Source: JAYREN01 sp963663375 (lineage in GTDB: Bacteria; Acidobacteriota; Holophagae; Holophagales; Holophagaceae). From it: DNA of 64,000 nucleotides. This document shows, piece after piece, positions 9,521 through 18,693 of this stretch. The notes under the pieces are model-generated. The model made no database searches and had not been told where the DNA came from. It saw nothing but the letters and a program-made list of their open reading frames with translations. The translations under genes were made by a program, and so were the position numbers. The first letter of the stretch is position 1. Every line of letters begins with the position of its first letter. The DNA lies in the NCBI GenBank assembly GCA_963663375.1, contig OY760195.1:434001-498000 (forward strand), read 5' to 3'.

Positions 9521-9912
9521 TTCGTATCCCCATCCACATAGACCCACCGCCCATCCTCGCGGCGGAAGGTGCTGTGTTCGCGGTGGAGCATGCGCTTGCC
9601 GTTGATCTGGAGACTGGCGTGGAAAATCACCGTGCCCGTTTCATCCTGGGGACCGCCCGCCTGTCGGCTGAGGATCTTCAGGGAGATGCAGGTGACGGCG
9701 CGGCAGTAGCGGCCGAGTTCGTCTTGGTCGAGTTCCGCGCGCTTTTCCGATGCGGTGGTCTCCACTAGATATTCGGGCCGCTTCAGGGCGTAGGCCGTAA
9801 ACCGGCTGCGCATGAGCTTTTCGGCCGTTTCGGGGAAGGCCTTTCCCGTGAGGTAGGGCTCGCAGCATTTGTCGTAGGAGAGTTTGGACGTGCAAGGGCA
9901 GAGGCGGGACAT
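9517..9912 (-). CDS. YchJ-family SEC-C motif protein
   Basis: 131-residue protein beginning MSRLCPCTSKLSYDKCC, the zinc-binding SEC-C-like motif, followed by a YchJ-type domain (RSRFTAYALKRPEYLVET; HEHSTFRRE near the end). The molecular function is unknown. It starts 23 nt after the stop of the upstream exported oligopeptidase on the same strand, so the two are probably one transcript. A longer in-frame reading to 10245 is only overlap with the oligopeptidase gene. Confidence 0.88.
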   Translation of the reverse strand: MSRLCPCTSKLSYDKCCEPYLTGKAFPETAEKLMRSRFTAYALKRPEYLVETTASEKRAELDQDELGRYCRAVTCISLKILSRQAGGPQDETGTVIFHASLQINGKRMLHREHSTFRREDGRWVYVDGDTN

Positions 9913-9935
9913 GACAACCTTTCGATGGAGGCGGG

Positions 9936-12041
9936 CTACTTGCGAAGGCCGACTTGGCTCAGGATCCAGGCGTACTCGAAGGCCTTGTCCTTCAGTGCAT
10001 CGTAGCGCCCCGAGGCGCCGCCGTGACCCGCGGGCTCCATCTTGCACTTGAGCAGCAGGGGATTCTTGTCGGTCTTCAGGGTGCGGAGCTTCGCCACATA
10101 TTTGGCGGGTTCCCAGTACATCACTTGACTGTCGTTGTAGCTGGTGGTGACCAGGATCGAGGGGTACTTGCCCTTCTTGAGGTTGTCGTACGGGCTGTAG
10201 GACAGCATGTAGTCGAAGGCAGCCTTGTCGTTGGGATTGCCCCACTCCAGGTACTCACCCACGGTCAGGGGCAGGCTGGCGTCCATCATGGTGTTCATCA
10301 CATCCACAAAGGGCACGGCGGCGTGGAGCGCCTTGAAGAGATCGGGACGGAGGTTGGCTATGGCGCCCACCAACAGCCCGCCCGCGCTGCCGCCTTCCGC
10401 CACCAAGCGATCCTTGGCGGTCCACTTGTCCTTGATCAGGAACTCGGCGCTATCGATGAAATCGTAGAAGGTGTTCTTCTTCTTCATCAGCATGCCGTCG
10501 TCATGCCAGGCCTCTCCCATTTCGTTGCCGCCCCGGATGTGGGCGATGGCGTACACCATGCCCCGGTCCAGGAGCGACAGCCGCGCGGAGCTGAACGTGG
10601 CCGACATTCCGGCCCCATAGCTGCCGTATCCGTACAGGAAGAGGGGAGCCTTGCCGTCTCGCTTGAGACCCTTTCGATACACTACCGAGATGGGGACCTT
10701 CGCACCGTCCCGGGCCGTGGCCCAAAGGCGCTCCGATGCGTAGTTCTTGGCATCGTAGCCACCGAGCACTTCCTGCTGCTTGAGGAGCTTGCGTTCCCGG
10801 GTGGTGAAGTCGTAGTCGAAGACCGCCGCGGGCGAAACCATAGATTGGTAGCTGAAACGCCACACCTTGCTGCCGTATTCCGGCGTTCCTCCGGGAAAGG
10901 CGGAATAGACGGCCTCTGGGAAACCGACCTCGTGCCATCCGCCCGTGGCGAAGTCATGGATGCGGAAGTGGCTCAGCCCTTCGCGCTTCTCCACCACCAC
11001 GGCGAAGTCCTTGAACAGGTCCATCCCCTGCACCAACACATCGGCCTTGGCGGGAACGAGTTCCTTCCAGTTTTTCGGGGAGGGATCGGTGGCCGGGGCC
11101 GTGACGATGCGGAAATTCTTGGCGTCCTTGTTGGTGGTGATGAAGAAGACGCCCTCGCGATGATCCACGGAGTACTTGTGGCCCTTCTCTCGCCCGAGTA
11201 CGGCCTGGAAGGCGCCCCGGGGCTCGTTCGCAGCCAGGGACCGCGTCTCCCAAGTGTCCGTGCTGTTCATGGTCAGCAGCAGGTAATTCCGGTCACGGGT
11301 CATGCTCAGGCCCACGCCGAACATTTCGTCCTTCTCCTCGTACACCAACTCGGCCTTGCCGCCGAGCTCCAGTCGCCAGACCTGGTTGGAGCGCTTGGTG
11401 ACGGGATCCTCGGTGACATAGAAGAGGGTCTTGTCGTCCTTGGCCCAGGTGACCGAGGTGACCCGTTCTGCCGTGTCCGGCAGGATGCACCCGTCGCGCA
11501 GATCCTTGATCTGGAGCCGGTACTGGCGGAACCCGGTGGTATCCGTGGTGAAGGCCATGAGCTGGTTGTTCTCGCTCAGATCCTGATCGCCTAGGGAGAT
11601 GAATTTCAGGTCCTTGGCCATGGCATTGAGGTCCAGAAGCACCTCTTCAGGAGCCTCCAGGCTGCCCTTCTTGCGGCAGGTGATGCTGTATTGTTTGCCT
11701 TCTTCCGTGCGGGAGTAGTAGTAGTAGCCCCGGGAAAAGACCGGAACGCTGAGATCCGTCTGCTTGATGCGCCCAAGCATTTCCTTGTAGAGCGCATCCT
11801 GGAAGGGCTTCAGTTCCTGGGTCATGGCCTCCGTGTAGGCGTTCTCGGCCTTCAGGTAGTCCAACACCGGGGTCGTATCCTTCTCCCGCATCCAGAAGTA
11901 TGGATCCGCGTATTTCTTCCCGTGCCAGACCTGCACATGGTCCGCGCGACGGGCAACGGGGGGTTGAGGGGTGGTGGGGGCTGTAGCCCCCAGGATCGAG
12001 ATGGCCATGAACAGACTCGCCAATTCTTTGTTTCGGTTCAC
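9936..12041 (-). CDS. Exported prolyl oligopeptidase-family peptidase (oligopeptidase B-like, S9A)
   Basis: 701-residue serine peptidase likely to act on short peptides in the periplasm. A hydrophobic N-terminal signal (LASLFMAISILGATA) is followed by the WMREKDT segment and a beta-propeller. The catalytic domain carries GGSAGG (Ser near residue 552), an Asp in YNDSQV (about 637) and His in AGHGG (about 672). The GTG at 12041 has AAGGAG 6 nt upstream and gives a clean signal peptide; the alternative upstream start adds 18 unsupported residues. The cleavage preference (basic or prolyl) cannot be read with confidence. Confidence 0.9.
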   Translation of the reverse strand: MNRNKELASLFMAISILGATAPTTPQPPVARRADHVQVWHGKKYADPYFWMREKDTTPVLDYLKAENAYTEAMTQELKPFQDALYKEMLGRIKQTDLSVPVFSRGYYYYSRTEEGKQYSITCRKKGSLEAPEEVLLDLNAMAKDLKFISLGDQDLSENNQLMAFTTDTTGFRQYRLQIKDLRDGCILPDTAERVTSVTWAKDDKTLFYVTEDPVTKRSNQVWRLELGGKAELVYEEKDEMFGVGLSMTRDRNYLLLTMNSTDTWETRSLAANEPRGAFQAVLGREKGHKYSVDHREGVFFITTNKDAKNFRIVTAPATDPSPKNWKELVPAKADVLVQGMDLFKDFAVVVEKREGLSHFRIHDFATGGWHEVGFPEAVYSAFPGGTPEYGSKVWRFSYQSMVSPAAVFDYDFTTRERKLLKQQEVLGGYDAKNYASERLWATARDGAKVPISVVYRKGLKRDGKAPLFLYGYGSYGAGMSATFSSARLSLLDRGMVYAIAHIRGGNEMGEAWHDDGMLMKKKNTFYDFIDSAEFLIKDKWTAKDRLVAEGGSAGGLLVGAIANLRPDLFKALHAAVPFVDVMNTMMDASLPLTVGEYLEWGNPNDKAAFDYMLSYSPYDNLKKGKYPSILVTTSYNDSQVMYWEPAKYVAKLRTLKTDKNPLLLKCKMEPAGHGGASGRYDALKDKAFEYAWILSQVGLRK

Positions 12042-12134
12042 AAAGTGCTCCTTACGTTCTGCGGCAATTTCACCAGCGGGATCAATCCATGGCAAGGCAT
12101 TCCAAAAGTGTCACCATCCAGTCACGCGGATTCA

Positions 12135-12162
12135 TTGACTCTCCCCATCGCAGTGCTAGGCT
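12135..12162 (+). promoter_or_regulatory. Candidate sigma70-type promoter for hppA
   Basis: TTGACT (12135-12140) and TAGGCT (12157-12162) separated by 16 nt, about 95 nt before the hppA start in the gap between divergent genes. The -35 is a 5/6 match and the -10 is weak. A second TTGACA lies at 12185 but lacks a good -10. Pattern-based only. Confidence 0.3.
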
Positions 12163-12255
12163 GGGGCCGAGCGATTCCGTGAAATTGACAGTTCTGTCCT
12201 GGACCCCAGTAAAGCCTCCTGGGGTCACTCTGCTTACCTTTTTTGAGGAGTCTCC

Positions 12256-14784
12256 ATGCTGCGGAAATGGATCAACGGGCTTGCAAACACACCCCTGAAG
12301 CGCAAGCTCTACCTGCTTCTGATGCTGTTCTTCTTTGCCGGCGCCTATGCCATGCAGCCCGGCGGAGCCCCCGCGGCCGCCGGGCATAGTGCGGGTGGAT
12401 TCCAGTTCTTCGCGCCGTTCCGAAGTGCTGAATTCGGAACTTTCGAACGCGTCTGCCTCCTGGTGATCCTGGGCATTGCCGTGGCGGGCCTCCTGTACGC
12501 CCTGATGCTAGTAAAGCAGGTCAAGGCCGCCGATCAAGGCACCCGTAAGATGCAGGAGATCGCCGCCGCCATCCGCGAAGGCGCCAATGCCTACATGGGG
12601 GCCCAGTTCAAGAAGATCGGGCCCCTCATCATCATCATCACCCTGGTGCTCTTCTTCACCACCCAGGGCGATGTGGCGGCCTTCAAGTACGGCCGTGCCG
12701 GGGCCTTCCTCGTGGGTGCCCTGTTCTCCTGGGCCGTGGGTTTCGTGGGCATGCGCCTCGCGACTTCCGGCAACCTGCGGGTGGCCGCCGCCGCCAAGCG
12801 CTCCTACGGTGAGGCCATGCAGCTCGGCTACCGCACGGGCACCATCACCGGCATGCTCACGGATGGTCTCGGCCTCCTGGGGGGCACGCTGATCTTCCTG
12901 CTCTACGGCGCGCAGGCCTATGAGGCCCTGCTGGGCTTCGGCTTCGGTGGCACGCTGCTGGCGCTCTTCATGCGCGTGGGCGGTGGCATCTACACCAAGG
13001 CCGCCGATGTGGGCGCCGATCTGGTGGGCAAGATCGAGAAGGACATCCCCGAGGACGATCCCCGCAACGCCGCCACCATCGCCGACAACGTAGGCGATAA
13101 CGTGGGCGACTGCGCCGGCATGGCCGCGGACATCTTCGAGAGCTACGAAGTGACCATCGTGGCCGCCATGATCCTGGGCATGGCCACCTTCGGCCACAAG
13201 GGCGTACTCTTCCCGCTCCTGGTGCGCGGCATCGGCGTGCTGGGCTCCATCATCTCCACCTACACCGTGAAGGCCGGGCCCAACGACACCAGCGACACGG
13301 CCCTCAAGAGCGTGCACCGCGGCTTCTGGATCGGCTCCATCATCAGTGTGGTGGGCTTCTTCGTCCTGGGCTGGTTCTACCTGCACTTCGACGCCGCCTA
13401 CCTGGCCTCCAATCCCCTGGCCAAGGCTGGTTTCCCCAATGGCGATCCCACACAGTTGCCTATCTGGGCCACCTTCGGTCAGTCCGGCCTTGATCTGCGC
13501 CCGGCCATCACCTGCCTCATCGGCGTGTTCCTGGCCGTGGCCCTCAACAAGGTGACGAGCTACTACACCCACACCAGCCACGCGCCCGTGAAGGGCCTGG
13601 CCAAGGCCTGCACCACGGGCCATGCCACCAACATCATCGAAGGCTTCGCCGTGGGCTACGAGTCCACCGTGGTCACCCTGGTGGTCATCGTCATCGCCAT
13701 CTTCCTCTCCGTCATCGTCTACGCGGGGATGCCCCCCATGTTCATCGCCTACGGCGTGGCCATGGCCGGTATCGGCATGCTGACTCTCACGGGCAACACG
13801 ATCTCCATGGACGTCTTCGGGCCCGTGGCCGACAACGCCAATGGCATCGGCGAAATGGGCTACGACAAGGAAGAGATGGAGCGCGAAGAGCCTGGTTCCT
13901 ACAAGCGGGCCCGGCAGATCCTCTCCGACCTCGACGCCGTGGGCAACACCACCAAGGCCGAGACCAAGGGCATCGCCATCGGCTCCGCCGTCATCGCGGC
14001 CGTGTCCCTCTTCTCCAGCTTCATCGCGGTGATCGCGGTGGGTAGCGAGGACAAGCTGGCCACGATGACCGGCGAACAGTACGACCACATCAAGGGCATG
14101 CTCACCGTGGCCGATCCCCGGGTCTTCATTGGCCTGCTGCTGGGCGGCGCCGTGCCCTTCCTCTTCAGTTCCAGCCTCATCCGCGCCGTGGGTCGGGCGG
14201 CCTTCTACATCGTAAAGGAATGCCGCGTCCAGTTCCGGGACGCCGACATCTGGAGCGGCAAGAAGAAGCCCGATTACGGTCGCGTGGTGGACATCTGCAC
14301 CAAGACCGCCCAGAAGGAACTCATCGGTCCCGGCCTGCTGGCCATCTGCGCCCCTCTCGCCGTGGGCCTCCTCATGGGCCCCTATGCCCTGGGCGGCTTC
14401 CTGGCGGGCATGATCGTGGTGGGTCAGCTCCTGGCGGTCTTCATGGCCAATGCGGGCGGTGCCTGGGATAACGCGAAGAAGATGATCGAAGACGGCGTCC
14501 ATGGCGGCAAGGGTTCCGAGGCCCACAAGGCCGCCGTCACCGGCGACACCGTGGGCGATCCCCTCAAGGACACTGCCGGTCCGGCCATCAATCCCCTGAT
14601 CAAGGTGATGAACATGGTCAGCCTCCTGCTGCTGGGGGTGGTGATGAAGTATTCCCTCACCGGCGGCACCGACAAGGTTGTCGGCGCCATCATGGCCATC
14701 GTCTGCGTGAGCGCCATCGTCTGGGGCGTGCTCCAGAGCAAGAAGGAGACTCCCGGTCTCCTGGACGAAGAACCCGAAAAGTAG
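12256..14784 (+). CDS. hppA: Membrane H+-translocating pyrophosphatase, K+-independent type
   Basis: Couples hydrolysis of cytosolic pyrophosphate to ion pumping across the membrane. It has 842 residues, longer than most family members, with an extra N-terminal hydrophobic segment (about 15-33) and a Gly/Ala-rich linker before the canonical core. Substrate motifs are intact: DVGADLVGK, DNVGDNVGD, and near the C-terminus GDTVGDPLKDTAGP. The diagnostic GNTTKA has Lys567 where K+-dependent enzymes have Ala, so this should be K+-independent and, by family rule, H+-pumping. GAGGAG precedes the ATG. A strong terminator follows. Confidence 0.95.
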   Translation: MLRKWINGLANTPLKRKLYLLLMLFFFAGAYAMQPGGAPAAAGHSAGGFQFFAPFRSAEFGTFERVCLLVILGIAVAGLLYALMLVKQVKAADQGTRKMQEIAAAIREGANAYMGAQFKKIGPLIIIITLVLFFTTQGDVAAFKYGRAGAFLVGALFSWAVGFVGMRLATSGNLRVAAAAKRSYGEAMQLGYRTGTITGMLTDGLGLLGGTLIFLLYGAQAYEALLGFGFGGTLLALFMRVGGGIYTKAADVGADLVGKIEKDIPEDDPRNAATIADNVGDNVGDCAGMAADIFESYEVTIVAAMILGMATFGHKGVLFPLLVRGIGVLGSIISTYTVKAGPNDTSDTALKSVHRGFWIGSIISVVGFFVLGWFYLHFDAAYLASNPLAKAGFPNGDPTQLPIWATFGQSGLDLRPAITCLIGVFLAVALNKVTSYYTHTSHAPVKGLAKACTTGHATNIIEGFAVGYESTVVTLVVIVIAIFLSVIVYAGMPPMFIAYGVAMAGIGMLTLTGNTISMDVFGPVADNANGIGEMGYDKEEMEREEPGSYKRARQILSDLDAVGNTTKAETKGIAIGSAVIAAVSLFSSFIAVIAVGSEDKLATMTGEQYDHIKGMLTVADPRVFIGLLLGGAVPFLFSSSLIRAVGRAAFYIVKECRVQFRDADIWSGKKKPDYGRVVDICTKTAQKELIGPGLLAICAPLAVGLLMGPYALGGFLAGMIVVGQLLAVFMANAGGAWDNAKKMIEDGVHGGKGSEAHKAAVTGDTVGDPLKDTAGPAINPLIKVMNMVSLLLLGVVMKYSLTGGTDKVVGAIMAIVCVSAIVWGVLQSKKETPGLLDEEPEK

Positions 14785-14800
14785 TAAATCCCGTTGATAC

Positions 14801-14837
14801 ACAAGAAAAGCGCCGTCGGTGACGGCGCTTTTCTTGT
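14801..14837 (+). terminator. Rho-independent terminator after hppA
   Basis: Perfect 17-bp inverted repeat (14801-14817 and 14821-14837) with a GGT triloop, GC-rich core and flanking A and T runs, 16 nt after the hppA stop. It separates hppA from sdhCAB. Confidence 0.9.
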
Positions 14838-14954
14838 AACGGCCGCCATTTCAAGGCGTCCCAAAATAGATCCCACCTTGTAATCTTCACCTTGGCAGAA
14901 TCGTGGGCGGCTATCCTGACCGCCTTCCAGACCCGTTGAACCGTAGGAGCGCCT

Positions 14955-15641
14955 ATGCCCACCGCCGAACAGACCCTCGCCAGCACCAAGGCCGGATTCC
15001 TGGAATCCTCGGTCGGGAAAAAGGTCGTGATGGCCGCGACAGGCACCATCCTCTTCGGCTTCGTCACGGTCCACATGCTGGGCAACATGCAGGCCTACAT
15101 GGGCCGGGAACCCATGAACCACTATGCGGAATTCCTGCAGACCATGCTCCATGGCGCCGGGATCTGGGTGTTCCGGGCCATCATGCTCACCGCCGTCGTC
15201 CTCCACGGCTGGGCCGCCACGAGCCTCACCCTGGACAACTGGAAGGCCCGCCCCAAGGGCTACCGCGCCCAGCAATTGCAGGCCGCCACCTGGTCCTCCC
15301 GCACCATGCGCTACACGGGGGTGATCCTGGGCATTTTCATCGTCTACCACCTGCTCCATCTCACCACCGGCCAGATGCACCCTGCCTTCAAGGCTGGGGA
15401 TGCCTATGGCAATTTCGTCACCGGCTTCCAGCAGGTTGGTGCCAGCGCCTTCTACATCCTGGCCCAGCTCTGCCTGGGGCTGCACCTGTGGCACGGCGTC
15501 TGGAGCCTGACCCAGACCTTCGGCTGGGCCCACCCTCGCTACAACAAGCTGCGGCGCACCTTCGCCTCCGTGATCACGGTGGTGATCGTAGGTGGCAACA
15601 TCTCGTTCCCCCTCGCTGTGCTGGCTGGAATCATTCGCTGA
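14955..15641 (+). CDS. sdhC: Succinate dehydrogenase cytochrome b subunit
   Basis: 228-residue membrane anchor of complex II, with five hydrophobic segments. It belongs to the single-anchor b558 type (SdhC of Bacillus and Bacteroidota), which binds two haems and reduces menaquinone. Candidate haem His residues lie in VTVHMLGNM, VVLHGWA, VYHLLHLT and LGLHLWHG. It begins the sdhCAB cluster; there is no sdhD, as expected for this type. Confidence 0.93.
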   Translation: MPTAEQTLASTKAGFLESSVGKKVVMAATGTILFGFVTVHMLGNMQAYMGREPMNHYAEFLQTMLHGAGIWVFRAIMLTAVVLHGWAATSLTLDNWKARPKGYRAQQLQAATWSSRTMRYTGVILGIFIVYHLLHLTTGQMHPAFKAGDAYGNFVTGFQQVGASAFYILAQLCLGLHLWHGVWSLTQTFGWAHPRYNKLRRTFASVITVVIVGGNISFPLAVLAGIIR

Positions 15642-15653
15642 CTCTATCCAATT

Positions 15654-15694
15654 TGGGGGGACCGCCTGCTCACTTTGCTCGCGATGTCCCCCCA
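15654..15694 (+). other. Hairpin in the sdhC-sdhA intercistronic gap
   Basis: The arms TGGGGGGAC (15654-15662) and GTCCCCCCA (15686-15694) form a perfect 9-bp stem around a 23-nt loop. There is no T-run, so it is unlikely to be a simple terminator. It sits 56 nt before sdhA and may act in mRNA processing or stability. Confidence 0.4.
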
Positions 15695-15749
15695 GACCCC
15701 CACCTCGCGGTCGGGCAAAGCCCGCCGCTCGGTCTAAGAGGATTCAAAC

Positions 15750-17669
15750 ATGGAACTCAAATCCAATATCCCCGACGGTCCCCTCGACAAGAAGTGGGAG
15801 AAGCACAAGTTCGACATGAAGCTGGTGAACCCGGCCAATAAGCGGAAGTACAAGGTGCTGGTGGTGGGTTCCGGCCTGGCCGGTGGCGCCGCGGCTGCCT
15901 CCCTGGCGGAGCTGGGCTACCAGGTGGAGTGTTTCTGCTACAACGACAGCCCTCGTCGGGCCCACTCCATCGCGGCCCAGGGCGGCATCAATGCCGCGAA
16001 AAACTACCACAACGATGGCGACAGCGTGCTGCGCCTCTTCTACGACACCATCAAGGGCGGCGATTTCCGCGCCCGGGAAGCCAATGTCTACCGCCTGGCC
16101 GAGGTGAGCAACAACATCATCGACCAGTGCGTGGCCCAGGGCGTGCCCTTCGCCCGGGAATACGGCGGCCTGCTGGATAACCGCAGCTTCGGCGGCGCTC
16201 TAGTGAGCCGCACCTTCTACGCCCGCGGCCAAACGGGGCAGCAGCTCCTGCTGGGAGCCTACCAGTCCCTGGAGCGCCAGATCGGCCTGGGCGCCGTGAA
16301 GATGCATACCCGCAGCGAGATGCTGGAAGTCATCGTCATCGAGGGCGTGGCCAAGGGCATCGTGGTGCGCGACATGGTGAGCGGCGCCATCCAGAGCTAC
16401 ATGGGGGACGCCGTGGTGCTTGCCACCGGCGGCTACGGCAACGTGATGTACCTGGCCACCTACGCCAAGGGCTGCAACGCCTCGGCCATCTGGCGCGCCC
16501 ACAAGAAGGGCGCCGCCTTTGCCAATCCCTGCTACACCCAGATTCATCCCACCTGCATCCCGGTGACGGGCGATCACCAGTCCAAGCTCACGCTCATGTC
16601 GGAATCCCTGCGCAACGATGGGCGCATCTGGGTGCCCAAGAAGAAGGAAGACTGCAAGAAGCCCGTGGAGCAGATCCCCGAGGAAGACCGAGACTACTAC
16701 CTGGAGCGCAAATACCCCACCTACGGCAATCTTGCCCCCCGGGACGTCTCTAGCCGCGCCGCCAAGCAGGTCTGCGACGAGGGCCGGGGCGTGGGCGAGA
16801 CTGGGCTCGGCGTCTACCTGGATTTCGAGGCCGCCACCAAGCGTCTGGGCGCCCACAAGATCGAAGAGAAATACGGCAACCTCTTCGAGATGTACGACCG
16901 CATCACCGGCGAGGATCCCTACAAGGTGCCCATGCGCATCTATCCAGCGACCCACTACACCATGGGCGGCCTGTGGGTGGACTACAACCTGATGAGCACC
17001 ATCCCCGGCCTATTCGTGCTGGGCGAGGCCAACTTCAGCGACCACGGCGCCAATCGCCTGGGTGCCTCGGCCCTCATGCAGGGCCTGGCCGATGGCTACT
17101 TCGTGGCGCCCTACACCGTGGGCAACTACCTGGCGGGCCTCAAGCCCGGCACCTGCCCTTCGGCGGAGCACCCCGCCGCCAAGGCCGCCGAGGCGGAAGT
17201 CAGCAGCCGCATCAATCGCCTCCTCAGCATCGACGGCAAGGAAACGCCAACCTACTTCCACCGGGAACTGGGCAAGATCCTCTGGGAATACTGCGGCATG
17301 GCCCGCAACGACGCGGGACTCAAGAAGGCCCTTCAGCTCATTCCCGAGCTGCGCCAGCGCTTCTGGGCCGAGGTCAAGGTGCCGGGCAGCGGTGCGGATG
17401 TGAACCAGAGCCTGGAATTGGCCGGTCGTGTGGCGGACTTCATGGAACTGGGCGAACTGATGTGCCTGGATGCCCTGGAGCGCCGCGAAAGCTGCGGCGG
17501 CCATTTCCGCGAAGAGTGGCAGTCCCCCGAGGGCGAGGCCCAGCGGGATGACGAGCATTTCTGCCATGTGGCCGCCTGGGAACACCAGGGTGAAGGCCAA
17601 ACGCCCAAACGCCATGTGGAAGAGCTCCAGTTCGAGAACGTCCACCTCGCCACCCGCAGCTACAAGTAA
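15750..17669 (+). CDS. sdhA: Succinate dehydrogenase/fumarate reductase flavoprotein subunit
   Basis: Oxidises succinate to fumarate, or the reverse, with covalent FAD. It has 639 residues. The FAD-binding motif VVGSGLAGGAAAASL is followed by RRAHSIAAQGGINAAKN, whose His is the expected covalent flavin attachment site. The substrate/active-site region THYTMGGLWVDYN and the FAD-contact segment FSDHGANRLGASALMQGLADG are intact. Its length and style match the Bacillus/Bacteroidota-type SdhA that pairs with a b558 anchor. sdhB follows after 11 nt. Confidence 0.96.
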   Translation: MELKSNIPDGPLDKKWEKHKFDMKLVNPANKRKYKVLVVGSGLAGGAAAASLAELGYQVECFCYNDSPRRAHSIAAQGGINAAKNYHNDGDSVLRLFYDTIKGGDFRAREANVYRLAEVSNNIIDQCVAQGVPFAREYGGLLDNRSFGGALVSRTFYARGQTGQQLLLGAYQSLERQIGLGAVKMHTRSEMLEVIVIEGVAKGIVVRDMVSGAIQSYMGDAVVLATGGYGNVMYLATYAKGCNASAIWRAHKKGAAFANPCYTQIHPTCIPVTGDHQSKLTLMSESLRNDGRIWVPKKKEDCKKPVEQIPEEDRDYYLERKYPTYGNLAPRDVSSRAAKQVCDEGRGVGETGLGVYLDFEAATKRLGAHKIEEKYGNLFEMYDRITGEDPYKVPMRIYPATHYTMGGLWVDYNLMSTIPGLFVLGEANFSDHGANRLGASALMQGLADGYFVAPYTVGNYLAGLKPGTCPSAEHPAAKAAEAEVSSRINRLLSIDGKETPTYFHRELGKILWEYCGMARNDAGLKKALQLIPELRQRFWAEVKVPGSGADVNQSLELAGRVADFMELGELMCLDALERRESCGGHFREEWQSPEGEAQRDDEHFCHVAAWEHQGEGQTPKRHVEELQFENVHLATRSYK

Positions 17670-17680
17670 GGAGACGGGGC

Positions 17681-18469
17681 ATGTCCGAAAAGCACATCAA
17701 TCTCACGCTGAACGTCTGGCGCCAGAAGAATGCCCAGGATGAGGGCCGCTTCGTTTCCTACGAGGCCAAGGGCGTCAGCACCGAAATGTCCTTCCTCGAA
17801 ATGCTTGATGTCGTCAACGAGGGCATCATCCGCAAGGGCGAAGAACCCATTGCCATGGATCACGACTGCCGCGAAGGCATCTGCGGCCAGTGCGGCCTGG
17901 TTATCAACGGGCGCCCCCACGGCCCCCGGGAGCGCACCACGACCTGCCAGCTCCACATGCGCAGCTTCCAGGATGGCGACACCATCACCATCGAGCCCTT
18001 CCGGGGCACGGCCTTCCCCGTCATCAAAGACTTGATGGTGGATCGCGGGGCCTTCGACCGCATCATCGCCGCCGGAGGCTTCGTCAGCGTACCCACGGGT
18101 TCTGCCCCCGACGGCAATGCCATCCCCGTGAAGAAGACCTGCGCCGACCTGGCCATGGATGCCGCCGCCTGCATCGGGTGCGGCGCCTGCGTGGCCGCTT
18201 GCCCCAACGCCAGCGCCATGCTGTTCGTGTCCGCCAAGATCAGCCAGCTCGCGCTGCTACCCCAGGGCCAGCCCGAGCGCTACACCCGGGTGAAGGACAT
18301 GGTGGCCCAGATGGACGCCGAGGAATTCGGCACCTGCACCAACCACGGTGAATGCGAAGCCGCCTGCCCCAAGGCCGTCAGCCTCGAGAACATCGCCCGC
18401 ATGAACCGCGACTTCATCTGGTCCAGCCTCATGCACCGCCCCGAAAGCAATTCCGGCGGAGGCGCCTGA
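17681..18469 (+). CDS. sdhB: Succinate dehydrogenase/fumarate reductase iron-sulfur subunit
   Basis: 262-residue electron-transfer subunit of complex II. The N-terminal domain has the 2Fe-2S motif CREGICGQCG with a further Cys in TTTCQLH. The C-terminal domain has CIGCGACVAACPN and CTNHGECEAACPK for the second and third clusters. Last gene of sdhCAB, ended by a hairpin at 18491. Confidence 0.96.
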   Translation: MSEKHINLTLNVWRQKNAQDEGRFVSYEAKGVSTEMSFLEMLDVVNEGIIRKGEEPIAMDHDCREGICGQCGLVINGRPHGPRERTTTCQLHMRSFQDGDTITIEPFRGTAFPVIKDLMVDRGAFDRIIAAGGFVSVPTGSAPDGNAIPVKKTCADLAMDAAACIGCGACVAACPNASAMLFVSAKISQLALLPQGQPERYTRVKDMVAQMDAEEFGTCTNHGECEAACPKAVSLENIARMNRDFIWSSLMHRPESNSGGGA

Positions 18470-18490
18470 GGCAAGGCTGCGGCAATCCAG

Positions 18491-18523
18491 GGAAACGGCC
18501 CGGCCTCGATCCGGGCCGTTTCC
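18491..18523 (+). terminator. Hairpin terminator after sdhB
   Basis: Perfect 13-bp inverted repeat (18491-18503 and 18511-18523) with a 7-nt loop, 21 nt after the sdhB stop. The stem ends in TTTCC and only a short T-run follows, so termination may be imperfect. Confidence 0.7.
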
Positions 18524-18693
18524 TTAGCTGCGTGTGTGCAATAAAGTGGCATTCCGGGAAAAAACACCGAGGGCAGCGATGGCCCTTTTGAAAACCGAAC
18601 CCTGGAAACCCAGCCAACCCGATGCCTCATCAAGAAATAACCGATCGCACTGCCACCGCCCTCGGATCCGCAGGCCCTGCCTATGCTGATCCC

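Noticed and set aside
12508..14802. 764-codon open frame antisense to hppA
   Set aside because: Its translation is a low-complexity run of His, Gly, Asp and Glu, mirrored from hppA codon bias; no start signal and no family likeness.
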